Shown piece after piece: positions 1 through 15,000 of a DNA stretch of 64,000 nt. The notes beneath the pieces are model-generated. The model was not told the DNA's origin, did not search any database, and worked only from the letters and a program-made list of their open reading frames with translations. Origin of the DNA: Hydractinia symbiolongicarpus (lineage: Eukaryota; Cnidaria; Hydrozoa; Anthoathecata; Hydractiniidae); NCBI RefSeq assembly GCF_029227915.1, contig NC_079881.1, positions 10,453,501 through 10,517,500 of the forward strand, given 5' to 3'. The first letter of the stretch is position 1, and every line of letters starts with the position of its first letter. A program made the position numbers and the translations under genes.

Positions 1-3000
1 AGGAAAGAACTTATATAATTTTTTGTGCAAATGTGAGAACCCTAATACTGTTGGTTCAGATTCTTTTAAATATTACATCGATAGATACAATTCCATTAAC
101 TATATCTGTAACTGTTTAAAAAGAGTAAATGACACTTTTTCAACAGAATGTTGGTGTGTTAACACAGCAGAAGAAATGTACAATTTAACATGTCATCACT
201 TCCCTCATCCAAAAAAGGGAAAAGATGTTATTTTACTTGGTGTTTTAATACCGTACACCCTTGGTAGTGATTCTCACCTTACAACCTACTACAGCGGAAG
301 ATATTATTCCTCAGCTATGTACCTAGCTGTAGAGGATGTAAATAACAACAAAAATCTCTTACCGAATCACAGGGTAGAGTTAGTTTGGGCTGACACCATG
401 TGTAATTGGAAAAAAGCTGTCACACTTCAAATGGGAATGATACATAATGAAAGTGTTGATGCGTTTATTGGAGGAGGGTGCCAGGGATGTAAAGTGATGG
501 CTCGCATTGCTGGTGCCAGTAACATTCCCATGATATCACATGTAAGTTCAAACTTTAACGCTGTGTTTGTGTGTTGAATTAAATGTAATGCGATGTGTTT
601 TCAACATTGAGTAAGGTAATAGGCATTTTTGTTACCTGCTATTGCAAAAACTTGCTTTTCCAGTTGTGCTATGAAGTAATGTGTGCAGACGTTCATATGC
701 AAAAACTTTCCGTTTGTTTATTTCAAAATGTGAAATCATAAGTGAGCAAAAACAGCACAAACAAATACTTGATATCAGATATGCCGAATTGATGCTGAGT
801 TGATAAGGTAATCAAAAGAGATGTTTGAAGTGGGGGTTACACAATCAATTTAAGTTGATAATTTAATTTGATTGGTGTCAATAAAAAATTATTGTCCACC
901 TTAATTTTTTTCTTTCAAACTTTAAAAATTTAACACTTTAATTTTATTAAGATTAAGCATAGAAGTGAAGGGGCAGGCAGAAATTTGGCAGAAAAAATTG
1001 TTTCTTTTCCGCGACGTTTCCGCGAATCAGTCTTGTCAATAACTTAGGGTTAAAATGGTTCTTGACTTGTTTATCAGTTCAAAGCTAATCGTACCATTGT
1101 TAACATATCATTTCCACAAGAAATGGAAACACATTTTGATCGTTTCTGTCAGCTGCAAGTCACGATGGATCGTTTCCCTGGACTTCACAACTTTCCAGGC
1201 CTGAGGGCATACCCCTCAGGCCTGGAAACTTGTAATGGTTGACGGAAAATTTAGAGCTGATACATAGAATCTTTTTTTTTATTTCTTTGATCTCTCTTTT
1301 CTTTTTTTTTTCTTTTTTTGTCTTTACATAAACTAGACACAGTCAATATTGAGTATGTATAATTCCTCTTCACTCAATACAATGATACGTCATAGTCCCA
1401 AAGATTCTTGTAATCAGTAACAATAAAGTATCATTGATTAAACAATTTTTCAAAGATGTTTAGTATTAATTAAGGCAGAATCAAGATATATCTCTATGTT
1501 TTGTTTTCTTTTATAGTAAAGTAGATTTTTCTACAGTAACATAGCTAGTTGTTGTTTAAAGTAATTAATTAAATTAAATTAAATTTAGTTAAAGTTCTTT
1601 TTTTTTTAATTTTTATTGCTGTTGAATGTTGGGAACATGTATTCAGACCATTAAAATATATTTTTATGTTGTTTGCCAAATATTTAAAGCTGTTAAGTTT
1701 TATTCAACCAATACCCTGTCACTATATAAAACTAGTAATCTTTCTATAATATTAGCTTTATCAATGAAGGTAGCCGCAACTTATTTTACATCTCTTATTA
1801 GGTTTTTTCCTTCCCTCTTTTCTTCTTCAAATGTTTGGCCACTTTGGGGTCCTTTGTTAACTTTTTGGCTACTTTTGGGTCTTTTTGTTAAGTTTTGGCT
1901 ACTTTTAGGTCCTTTTCTTAAGTTTTCTAACTACTTTTGGGTCCTTGTTAAGTTTTTGGCTACTTTTGGGTCCTTTGTTAAGTTTTAACTATTTTTGGGT
2001 CCTTGTTAAGTTTTTGGCTACTTTTTGACTCCTTCGTTAAGTTTTGGCTACTTGTGGGTCCTTTGTTAAGTTTTTAACAAATTTTGGGTCCTTGGTTAAG
2101 TTTTCTAACTACTTTTGGGTCCTTGTTAAGTTTCTGGCTACTTTTGGGTCCTTCGTTAATTTTTTGACTACTTACTTAGTTTTCTTGTTTACTTTAAGGT
2201 CCTTTGTTAAGTTTTGAATTTCTAAATGTGCAAGCGTGTTAAATTATGTAGTCCTCATAAAAAATTTCCAGCTGTCATGTACAATATTTAAGTCTGTGTT
2301 GTCCCTCATCAAGAAACTACTCCATTACTTTTTAGATGTGTCTTGATCCTGAGCTTTCAGAAAAGGAAACATATCCAACATTTGCTCGAACAGAACCAAG
2401 TGGGCGCCAGTTAACTCCTGCAATCCAAGAGCTTTTAAGGTATTTCAAGTGGAACAAATTCGCAGTGGTAGTTGAAAATTCCACTTTGTATCAGCTAGTA
2501 CATAAAAATATAAAAGAGAAGTTTGCATCTCAAATATTAGCTACAAAATATATAACTGCATCTTCACAGTATAAATATGAAGTTGATTACGTAAAAGCAG
2601 TTGAAGATATGAAATATTTGTCCTCAAGAGCTCGAAGTAAGTACACATTGTTAAATATAAAACAAAGAAACATAATTGTGATGATCCCAAAGTCTTAACT
2701 TCATTCATGTTCATGCAGTTTTTATTATTATTATTATCATAAACAAATATTTACACATGATACCCCAAAAATAAGTACAATATTTAGAAATATTCAATTT
2801 CCTTTGATGTAGCTGAAAAATTTATGTCTCAAATGGCAATCAACAAATTTAACATGGTGACGTTAATAACACTAATTCAACGTCAATGTCTTATATTAAA
2901 TTAAAGAAGCCATTACAATGCACTTAAATGTTTGAGGCTAACTAAATTGGAAGCTAGGTGGTGACGTCAGTAACTTTTTATTGTGTGGGTAACCAGGGAC

Positions 3001-6000
3001 CATCTGGGACCAATTTTGGTAAGTTTCTTAAGCCTGGGTGTTTAAGTCTGTTTCGAATTGGACAGGTTGATGACGTCATCAAAAAGCATTTAAACCACAA
3101 TGTTTTTGTAACCATTTTCAGAAGAAAAGTGTTCTTCAAAAACATATATCCTATACATCATTTTCATCAGTGCTCCAACCTCTAAACATTACAGACAATG
3201 GATAATTTTTTTTTTGTATATGCAATGATGACATAAGCAAAAAACCTAAACAATCTACTTTTCTTCCTAAGTGGATTTTTCCACAGGCCTATTAGACTAG
3301 TTTTTAAACAAAGTCTTTTCAGCACAGTCTTGCCTAAAATCAGTAATTCGTGAATTAAATACCTATCCCCACAAGGTTTTGTGCCCGCTATATAATTAAA
3401 CCGTGCACATTCCTGTGCCACAATTTTCTTGCACACAAACTTCACGTCCAGCACGCAAATGTTTACCTATTTTTTTTGCAGGTCATTTTTCGTACAAAAA
3501 ACCACTTAAAAATGCGAGAAAATGTTCCCTAGGCACACGGTATTGTTCCAATAAAATGATTTTATCATTGATTGTATGAATAAGCAAATTAAGAATTTCT
3601 TTCAGTTTTAACTGAATTTAAAATTGTTATACTTCAATATATAGGAAAACATAAACATTATTTCATGTACGCTATTAGATTGCATGCATGCTGGTCACCA
3701 TGCACACACTTGCTAAAATATGCCAATCATATTTTTAAATGCGTTGTTGCATTTTTATGAGTTTTAGGTGCAATAATTTTAAAATAAAAAAACGATTAAA
3801 AAAAAATGTGGTAGCATAATGTAAACCCCAGGTGTAAACACATATTGTAACTCTCTTCCTCAAAGCTTTATCACTTTTGTCAATTTTGAATGCTGGTTGC
3901 ACAATCAGTTTTGGTGTGTTTGTTGGTAGAAATTTTAACATGTTTGGAATAGGAATTTTACAGATTCTGTTGATTAGAAAGCTTAGGTTTCTCTGTATAA
4001 GAATATGACAAATAAGGTTATTCAGATTTGTGCTAAAAACGAACTTACAATATCCTAAATAGATGTATTTATTGAATTTTACCCAATGTGTTTTACTTCT
4101 AACACCTGTCTTAATCTTTATCTTTTCTAGTTATCTTGTTGCTGATGAGTGTACGTGTTGTCAAAGAGTGTTTAATAGCAGCTGCTGACCTTAACATGGT
4201 CAATGGAGACTATGTGTTCCTTGCCTTTGAAATTGATCTATCTGAAGGAAAGGTACGTCAAGAACGCACATTCAAATGGGCAACTGCTGACTTTGGTAAT
4301 TTTCGAGGTCAGTAACAATGTTATGTTGATGCTTACATGCTGCTAAATGCTTCACTGCCAGCCACCTCTATACCAACCATGATGCAAAATTGGAACCTGT
4401 CTAAATGCTTGTTTTGTTTTTTCCCTGAGTGACTATTTTAAACAGGTGTGTCTGTTTAGTCTTTTAAAACAACTGTTGCTTAAGATGTAACGTGGCTTAT
4501 GGGGCGTGGAGCGAACTAATCCTTTTGTAGGAATCAACAAAATAGGATTTTTTAAGCCAATAAAAGTAGCTATGCATGATGTCAACATATTTAAGTTAAA
4601 GCAACACATTTTAGAAATTAAACAACAATGAGCTGGACAGTGTGGTAAATTGTGATGAGATTGCAATCACATGTTAGCCGTGTTATTAGTGAAGGGTACA
4701 GATTCCAATCTAAATTCTGACAGAAACTCTGGTGACGGAGATAAGGAATAGTAGAATGAGGAAATCAATGTGGGTACCAACGCAATACACCATGCAACAA
4801 ATTTGTGTTACTGAAAAATTACTTTGGTTATTCTCCGAAAAACACTTTTTCATCTTTCTTTCAATTCGTCATGGGTTTGCTGATTCATTTTAACATGTCT
4901 ACAAATCAAAGCATTCGATACACATGAATATAAGTGAAACGAGATGTAGTAAGCAATCAATAAATATAAATAATTATAAATATATTATAAATAAATATAA
5001 ATGGTTACTTTATTGATCGATAAGATTAATAAGAAAAATAACTTAGAAGCAAATGCTAAACAAGTTCAAGATAAATAAAAATGTTATAGTGCTGCGTTAC
5101 ACAGCAGGAAGAGCACTAAAGTAAGTTAAGCGATACTAAATCTATTTGTGTTTCTGACCCTGTGCACCAGAAGTTATAAACTGGAGCTGAAATGAGAAAG
5201 ATGAGCAGAGAAAGTGCAAAGTGTTTATAGGAGACTTTGACAGACAGGTATCACGACTGCAGAAGGTAAAAATAAAAAAGGGAAAGATGGGTTATTAGCT
5301 GTTACAATGCATATTTTATACACCTATCTAGCATTTCAGATTGTATGCAAAAGGCGATGGTAGTGTATAGATATTCAACCAAAGCTGATACTATTCAAAT
5401 ATAGTATTGCAGCAATGCATCCAACCGATTATAAAAGTTCTTTTAATATTATTTTCAAAACCAATGTCAAAACCAGACTTCAACACGCATTAAATTTATA
5501 TCTAGAAAAATTATTTGTTTCTGTACTTTATTGTCACAATTTCTTATGGGTATAAAATAATAATGTTTGACAAAATTCAATTGATTTTGCGTGAATAAAT
5601 ATTACTGAATGCTATGACTGACACTGTTTTTGTTTTTTACATTTTATGTTCAACTTTTGTAAGAGAGGACTATATGCAAATAATAGTTAATTTTTATACA
5701 ATAAAATTTTACGCCTTTTAGGTTGTATTTTTTGTATAAAATCTAATAGCCGAGGACTGTATACTATATACTAAAATGACTGACTTTTGTGTAAAATTTT
5801 ATGGGCAAAAACATTATACAACATGTCAATTGAACTGATTCTTGTTGATTTAGATTTTCTTCTCAAAAACCGTTCTGTTTTACATTTTGTGTTAACGTTT
5901 GTAAGGAAGGACTTTAAAATAAAGATCTTTGTTGATTTGAAATTTACTCCTTGCTCACTGCATTTCTGACACTTCGGTTTAAAATTTTTGATAAAGGGCA

Positions 6001-9000
6001 GTATGAATCATCATATTAAAAAAACAATTAATTTTGTTTTGTTGACTGGTTGGTTTTTACATTTTGTGTAAATTTTTGTGGGTGAGGATAATTATTATTG
6101 TATTGTAGCAGTCAGTGTTATTACTGTTGTTTTTGTGATCATTAGTGTTGTGCGTGTCGATGTTGTGACTGTTGTTGTTGTAACTTTCTATCAACTAGAT
6201 TTTGCACTTTGAAAGACGTTCTTTTTTATTTTGTGTAAAGATTTCTGTGGAGAATTTAACGCAATTTGACATTTGACATTTTGTGTAAGATTTGAAATCT
6301 GTCTGTCTGTCTGTCTGTCTGTCAAATGTTACTTTTTCTGACGTTACAGCGTCACGTCAATATCACTACTTTAATGAGTATACAATTATATTTGGTTTAT
6401 GCACTGCTGACGTCAGCAAAACACCTAATATAACCTTATGTTTTCCATTGTTCTTTTGCTTAGTTGGATTATTCCACATACCGAATCAACTAGTTACTAC
6501 AATAATTATAGGTGCAATGATAATGGGATTGGCTTACAGAGTCACTGGATCATGAAATTGATGTAATAAATTCTATAGGTCGTTTGTAGTAGGTATAATA
6601 TGTCTTTTGCAGCCAACTACGATGACAAGCAATGCTCCGAAACACTTTGGTGTTATAATAAAGTCTTAAATTCTCTGCAATTGATACATGTAGGTTATCT
6701 ACTGCACTTAAGCTAATAGGAAACTGCCAATGTTCTGCTGTTTTCTTGCTAACTCCTTTTTTTTTACTCTTCCTTTGTGTTGGATAATAGGCATTGGTAT
6801 ATTGCTCGACCAACTTCAGGAATATTTCAGGAATAATTATCCTAATGATTGAGGGCTGCATTAATAATGTGAAAGTTAAGTTCGGAATAATAATTGTCTG
6901 TAACAACAGTTCTGTTTAAGCATAATTAGGATATAACTAAATTAGCTGTGAAGGTATTGATGACCTTATATAATCTGCTTTTAAAATAAGCGCGATACAT
7001 TTCTGCGCTATCTTTATGATTACAAAAAAGTATTCCAAAAAATGTTTAAAAAAATGAAAAAGTGTTTCTGAAAATTTCTCCTGGTTTATTGAAAGTATGA
7101 TAATTAAATGTTATTGCTGGTGCCATCAAAGTTTTATTTTATTATTTTTCCTAAATTAAAAAGACGTTTTCATAGGCCATTTAACTAGTATCAAGCTAAG
7201 GTATTACCATCTAGAGAAACCTGATCTGTCAGCTAAAAAATGAGACAGAAAAACATCCTGTATACAAAAGTCACAGGTAGACACAGTTTGTGTATTAATA
7301 GTAATTTTTAGTTGATAAACATGTGGAGATATCCATTTATGCAGAGGAACAATAAAAAAGATCTGGTCAATTTAGGTAATTTTTGTTTTGCAGACAACAA
7401 AATTCTTGGTTTTAAAAATTATTCTGTACATGTTGTTATGTACCCATGTTTTAATTCTTTGTGATTTGTTTACTAGCTTTTTCCTTTAATACAATTTTAA
7501 CCAACTAAATAAACTGATTTTAAAAATTTATCAGGAATTCATTTTTTTTTTTTTTGGAACATTTGTAACGTTTCGCATATAACATTTGAAGCAAAAAAAC
7601 AAAATACATAAAATTAATGTGAAAATATCCTCCCTTAACGTCGTTTGATATAAAGTAACGCAAAATATATTTTATCATTCGTAGATACAATAACTGCCTG
7701 AGCAACCTTCGTTTTTCTTTGCCCCAAAATCTTCTTCTAAACAATTAAGAAATGCTTCTGGATAATAACGTTCAGTAACCAACTGATTATTGCATGTCTG
7801 ATGCTAAAGATTTACATGTGCTTTTCCATTAGCATGTCACTATCATTGCATGTTTCTTCCAGACACACAAAATTAATATTGGGTCATTTATTGTTTAGAT
7901 AAATTAGAGGATCCAAGGGACAACTTTCAGGCATTTATGGAAAGAAGTAAAAAGTTGTGCAAAGCTTGGGAAGCAACTTTGCTCATGATGACCAAATTAC
8001 CAGCAGAAACGACACGTACCAGTAACAGTACTCTAGCAGATTTCCATGATCGTGTTCGGATTGGAATGAAAACAATGTTTAATGCCTCAGTTTACCATGG
8101 GATTATAGATAGCACTAATTACTCAAAACATCACTCAAAGGTATTATAGCTCTCATTTCTATTGATGGTTTACAGACCCATTAAGCAGGATGAGGTGTAG
8201 AATTATGTGTTATTTTAAAGACATATAACCACATAATTTATCTATCAGTTTACCACGGATTCATAAGTGGTTATGGCAAACATCATTCAACTCACATACA
8301 GATGTTTCTCAAATTGCTCCTAAAATGTTAATCACTTCCTGCAGTTTTTATATCTGCAATACCTAGAAGACTCTTGGAAATATCTTACCCTTTTTTTAAT
8401 ATAGTTTTGCCTAAAAAGTGAGTGCAATGTTTTGAGCTACAACACGTTGTGTTTGAGTTAAAATTCCAGGTTTTTACTATTGTAAACGCCTCGTGACTTC
8501 TTTTTCCTATCTTTGAGAAATAAAGGAAAACGTTCCTAGCAATAAAAATTGATGTTTCAACATTTCATATTATTCTTATTGTTGGTGAATGATGAAGTGG
8601 CGGCTAATTTAAAACGCTTTACATGGTCTGTCATACTATATAAGGTTGTAGGTTGAATCTTGCATATTTTCTTTTGCTGTGATTTCGTTGTGTGATCAGT
8701 GTCACCAATCTGAGCTCGCATTATTTAAATTCAAATAATTGTCTTTAATCATAGCCTCCAAAATATGCTCAAAATTTGTATGATGCCATCATGTTTTACT
8801 CGATTGCTGTTAATGACACCATAAATAAGGGACAGGATTATCACGACGGATTAAAAGTCATTAAAAATATGGAAAACAAAGTTTTTTCAAGTAAGTTTAT
8901 TGCAAAAAAAGATTTTTATTGTAATAGTATATTTTAAATGCCTTTAGGATATTATACGGAAATTTTTTTTGTATTTTTTCTCTCATCTCTTTTGGCTGGG

Positions 9001-12000
9001 ATAGTCTAAAACGTTGAGAAAGTCGTTCTGTAAATAAAAGTTGAAATGTATGGGAGAGTGTGTTATTATTGTTCTTTAGATAATCTTTGTGATAAGTCAA
9101 TGAGGCAATTGCAGCCCTCCCCCCTCTCCCTCCGTAGCAATTTTGAAATTTTCTGCCTCTTACAGTCAACCATGGTAGCCCCTTTAATAGGCACCATATA
9201 TCATTATTTATTAGGCATCCATGGTTATGAGATGTTTCTCAATAAAGATGGAGAAGTTCAATACAGCCTACGGGTTTACCATTTTGGGAAAAAATGTAAG
9301 AGGTGTTGTTTGTTTTTTGTTTTTCAATCTATCTTTAGGTGTGTTGTGACACTTTTGTTTTTACTATCGTATCTTTTTTATGACAATTCAGATAAGCAGT
9401 TTAATCATTCAACTTCTACTATAAAATTTTAAGTTTGTTTTTGGCTGTTAAGTAAGGATTGTCAAATGTCATTTTTAAATATCAATTTTTTGAAATATTA
9501 TTGGTCCATTAAATAATGATAACTTCATTGCGGGAGAGCTGATTATATTGAAAAGGAGTTCTAGATCGCAACTTCATGTGCAGGCTTCTTTACGAATGTT
9601 TATGACAGGCATAACAATCACCTGGTTCATTGTGATGATATTGCCCGTTGACTAGAAAAATTGTAGCTTAAAATTTAAACTAGCACGAAAAAACAAATTC
9701 CAAGAAGCACTGGAAATAGTTTTATATCTAACTCCTACAATACATTTACTGATAAAAACATTTCATATAACAATGTAAAATTTTACTGTTAAAGGTTATT
9801 ATTCTGTCTGGATGCTTTTTTCAAAATAGCTAGTTAAATTTTCTATGAAAAACGATAATGAAATATCCAGTTTTATGGAAAATACTGAATACAGAACAAC
9901 GAACGTACAACACAAATAAGTATTCCCTTGTTTTAAGACTCATTCTTTTACCTTTTTAGTTATATAGTCAATATAGTTGATGCCCATATTCTTAGCTAGC
10001 TAGCAAGTCAAAAAATTTGCAAAAGTATTTGTTGTAACTAAACTTTAGTGACCATTCAACTTATACATTCTTTTGAATTGTCAGACATCGCATTGTTTTG
10101 TTGGCTGTAGTCTATAGGGATTTTTAAATTCTGCATAGTTTCAATTTTTTACTTCGAGTGTTTGTACCTTTTTAAATGATTTAGACTTTTGTATATCTTC
10201 TTTGTAGCCAATCACGAATGTAAGTTTCCTGCAATGGAAGCTATAGGTGATTTACAGCTAGGGCATGAAAAAGAGGAGTGGCTATTTGAGTATACACCTA
10301 TACCAAATGCACCTATGTATTGGCCAAATGGTATGAATCTTGAAGATATCAAAGACGCACCACGGTGTGGCTTCGATGGGAGTAGGTGTGTCAAAGAACA
10401 AGTAATAAGTAAGTTATTGAGAATTCATAAAAATAAGAATTATTACTGGAAGGATCCAAGATATTTAACATTTTACATTGGTGAAAGTGAAACATTGATA
10501 TTTTAACAAATCTACTAATGAAAATTTAAATTGTAGAGAGTGTAAGCCTGGATAGAGTCATAAACTAAGAAGCTGCATGTGTGGAAAACAATTGTTTATC
10601 AGTATACTAATTGCTCAACTTTTTGAAAGTTTTTGGTTAAAATTGTTGCTTTGCAATTGGACCAATACCCTCTCCCTCGAAATCAGTTGTCACACACGTA
10701 GCCTTAAAATGGTCTGACTATTACCTGATGATGAGCCAGCTTCCACTAATCTTTTACCTATAACAGCATCAATCACAATACAACTAAGTACAGATACGCC
10801 TTGTAGAAGCTGTATAGCAGATTTGAAAGGTCACAAAGAAATTTGGGCTAAAACTTGGATTATAAAAATACAATGAAAAAAATATCATATAAATTAGACT
10901 CAACACGACTTCAATGCAGCAAAAATCATTGTATGAAGTTTATAATCCAAAGAGTTAGTGAAAAAGTGATCCAACTGTTGCAAACATAACCTATCTTAAG
11001 CGATTATTATTTCTAAAAGACGTAAACAAACTTCTCAGTGTAACTTGCATATTACGCAATTCGCGTTAAAGATAGTTGGTATGGGTACTTTTAAAAACAC
11101 TGTTGTTTGGTGGACTAAATCCATGTGAGCCTAGCCTTAGGATTCAAAAGTTATGAAGATACCAGTATTTGTTATCTGAAAATAGGTAGAATAGACTAGA
11201 AATATTTGATTCCTTTCACCTGATTGTATTTATTATCAAAGTGTAAAAGTACAAAAGATAATACATTTGAACTTTCTAGGTAAGACAATACTTGCCGTGG
11301 CTATTGTTGTAACAATTGTTGCGGTGGTTTTGATCATTATACCAATTGTTGTGCTGAGGTAAGATTTATAATTACAATTTTATAGCTAGGATTTGATGAC
11401 TACACATCACTTATTGATGTACAAATCAATATTAATACAATATAAACTGTTTTGTCTATCTATATCAAGAAATGTAAACTGTGGTCGAAAGTATAGACCG
11501 AGCTTGCGAGGTTGATACACTGACCAAGTATTTATTAACTGATAGGTATTTTGTTTGGTTTTGTAGAAGTATTTTTACTTGTGAAAAGTTGTAAAAACCA
11601 GGTTTTAATAAAAAAACAAGAAACATTCGATTTGAATTATTGAAATTTTTCAAATACATGTACAAAAAGAAAACAAAACATTCAAATATGCATATATAAA
11701 ATTTTTTTAAACGTTTTTTAAACCAAATCTATCACACAAATTCGGCGCCGTTTTGCTTGTTGCTCATCGTTGCAATAAATGTTGATATAAAAAACGCAGT
11801 TGACTTAAAAGTATCAACATTTGCTGTTTTTCTGCCGAGATGTAGCTATGAGATTAAAAGTTTTATTGCTGTATAAAGCCCGTAGTAAAGCTTTTTAGCC
11901 TATCAGTGCTGCGGATTTCCTGTAGTAACTGGTTATAAATAGCTATCAGTTAATGTCTTATATTACTTACCTATGTCATATAGGTAGCTAGTGTTATGAT

Positions 12001-15000
12001 GAGCTAAATAAAATTAATCAGCAGCAAAGCCGTTTTCAGTCTGGTAAATATAACCGTTTACATGTAGCTAGCTAAGGCTATGCTGTAACTTTTTACACTT
12101 CAATTAATGTTTTGAACATACTTGAGAGTTTGACTGACTGAGCAAAGCAGCAAAGCCTAGAAGTTTTTCAGCCGCAGAATAGTTTGGCTTGGGGGCTGTT
12201 CATATGGAGGCGGGCTGGCTCGGTTGACTGGGCTGGCTTGGTTGACAGGGCTGGCTCGGTTGACAGGGCTGGCTCGCCTGAGCGGGATCTCGCTGCTATT
12301 AAGAAACACATGAAAAAATGAAAATGTGTTCATATGATAATCGAGCCAGCCTGCCTTGCCGAGATCTCGCTTGTTTGTACCGAGATCTCGGTCAGGCGGG
12401 ATCTTGCTGTTCTTAAGAAACGCATAAAAAAAAGTGTCCATATGGCAGGCGAGCCAGGCCGCCTAGGGGAGATGAAATATATTCTTTTGTCTCCATTGTT
12501 TATGAATCTTTTGTGAAATGTAAACAACTTTTCCATCCCGGCTGGCCGAGATGTAACAAACTTCATATGAGCACGAGATGAAAATCACCCCGGCTAGCCG
12601 AGCCAGCCCGCCTAACCGATCCAGCCTGCCTAACCGAGCCAGCCTGCCTCCATATGAACAGCCCCTTATGTGATATATATCCTCAAGCAGTTATTACTTT
12701 TTTATTGTTTAAGATTAAAGCTTATGCTTTAAAATAATGAGAGTTGGATCACTGTTTTAGCCACAGCAGTGTAACGGCAGGCTGTGGCACATGTGCTTTA
12801 AAGCTTCAAGTGCCTAGAAAAGTCAGTGCTATAAGAAACATTATAGCCGTATTTTTCGCATAGAATTTAACTGATATCTTCAGTAAAATAAAAATAAAAA
12901 TCATTTGAAACGTGGTATGACATAGTTTTAGACTGGTGATGAAATGAAACTAAAAACTTTTTCACTATTATCATAGTTTCTGAGTTTCTGATTTTAGCTG
13001 TGTTGGGAGATGCCGATAAACAATCTTGACAACATATCAATTTGACAAAGATATATGTGTGGAGAACATTAAGAGCAATTCATGATTAAAATAAATCAGA
13101 TAAGGTCTAAACAAAACGTGTCACGTTTAGTTGTACAACACTTTCCTGTGTGTTAACATTTGGAACACACGAAACCAGAATTTCTTGAAATATCTATTGT
13201 CATCTCACAAAAGCCACCACGGCGATAACAACATTCCGCAAAGATTTTTTTGTAAAATTCTGTTGTTAAAACAGGCAGATTTTTAATATACAGCGGCTTT
13301 TTAAGCAACAGATCAGTTGGTTTTTACTCGCCTGGGATATGCAACTGTGTAATAGGCTTTGGCTTGTGTTTTAATGCAACCTTAAGTGACAATAAAGTTA
13401 ATCTCTTAACTATCGCAATTTTATCAAATCTAATTTGTTGTTGACATTTTAACGCGTTTACACCATCATCATTGTCATCATTTTGAAGTAATAAAAAAGG
13501 CTGTGTTAAATTTGCGTGAAATAAATACAATAATAAAAACAGATAAATCAATGTTCAAGTATAGAGCGACAGTAAAAGAAAAAGTATGGAGAGCCTATAC
13601 CATTTTAACCTTTCCTGGTGGATAGCTTATATAGTTTTACACGTGTGTAAGAAAAAGCCTAAACATTTTAAAATCCTCTAAAATGATAGAAGTAATCCTT
13701 TATTTATTAGGTATCCATTATCTCCTTTTGTATTTTATAGACAAAATAAACTGGAGCGTGTATTAAAAAGTCAACTGTGGAAGATACCCTACCATGATTT
13801 GTTTTTCGGGGACTTTCACCAATTGCGAATTTCGTACGGAAGTTTTGTAAGTGTTTTATTTGTTCTGTTCTCAATGCCTTGTGTATTTGTATATTATGCA
13901 TCGAATGTGTAAGTTAGGCTACAAAGTTATTAAAATCAGTGTTTTTCCCCAATTTTTGTTAATATAAATGGAACCAAATTGAGCAAATAAAAATATTACG
14001 TACTAAGAGCCTGATTATATGAGGCGAGTTGGCTCGGTGCTGGCTCGCCACATGCTCAGCATGATAAAATTAAACAGCTCGGCATAATGGCAGATCACTA
14101 CTAAAACATATTTGAAATTATGTGAGGTGAGTCAATCCGCCTATGCGGGCAGGCTCGTTTTTGCAACCCGGGACAGGTTGGTTAAGTTGGTTGACTCGGT
14201 TCATGTAATATCACTCTGCCGAACCAGAGCTGGGTTGAAAAACTATTGCGATCTAAAACAAAAGAAAAAACAATAGCGAGTGAAGCAACAGATTAGAAGT
14301 TTAATTAGACTTCAGAACTTGTGAAGCAGCTTATAAATTCCCTAAATGATAATTTTAATTTAATTTCGCTTGTTTGTTTACATCTTGCATCCGCCATTTT
14401 TAACAAATTACGCGCATTTTTTTTCAACCCGGCAGCAGTGTAGGTCTTTTTCCATATAATATGCATTTTTTTCAAACGGGTTGACACGCCAATACGGAGC
14501 CAACTCGCCTCATATAATCAGGCTCTAAAATATCCGTTTAATATTAACAAGAATAAGATTATTTAGCAAAGAATCTGCAGTAAAAACACAATACCTGCAT
14601 CAATAGAATAATTTGATCAGACGCATTGATTAATTGAAACCATTTCCTTCTTGCGTCTTAATGTCATGTAACAAATGGTAAAACAGCAATGGTTTACTTG
14701 TAATCTTTAGGGTGGACAAAGATGCAACACTCATGGCACAGATGGCATGACTAGACAGAAATTCACAGTTGTTGCAAAATATAAGGAAAGTTTTGTTGTT
14801 GTAAGGAAACTGTATAAAAGAACCGTTGAATTAAATCGAAATGTTCTCATGGAATTAAAACAGGTACACACTCTTCTCTTACCATTTAAACAAGGCTACC
14901 TTGTTAATGTTGTGTTATTTTGTTGATTCTGGTAATAATTTTAAAAATAATTTTCGGTGCAATACACTATTAACTATACCGTTAAGTATTCTATTTTTAG

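Noticed and set aside
4131-4252. Earlier donor (GTACGT at 4253) for exon 3 of the receptor cyclase
   Set aside because: It would put exon 4 into a frame with an immediate TAG. The donor at 4308 keeps frame and yields the family motif [11 protein letters not shown].
8585-8670. tRNA-like stretch (GGCGGCTAATTTAAAACGC ... GTAGGTTGAATC)
   Set aside because: Weak box matches and no cloverleaf could be drawn; at most a decayed SINE.
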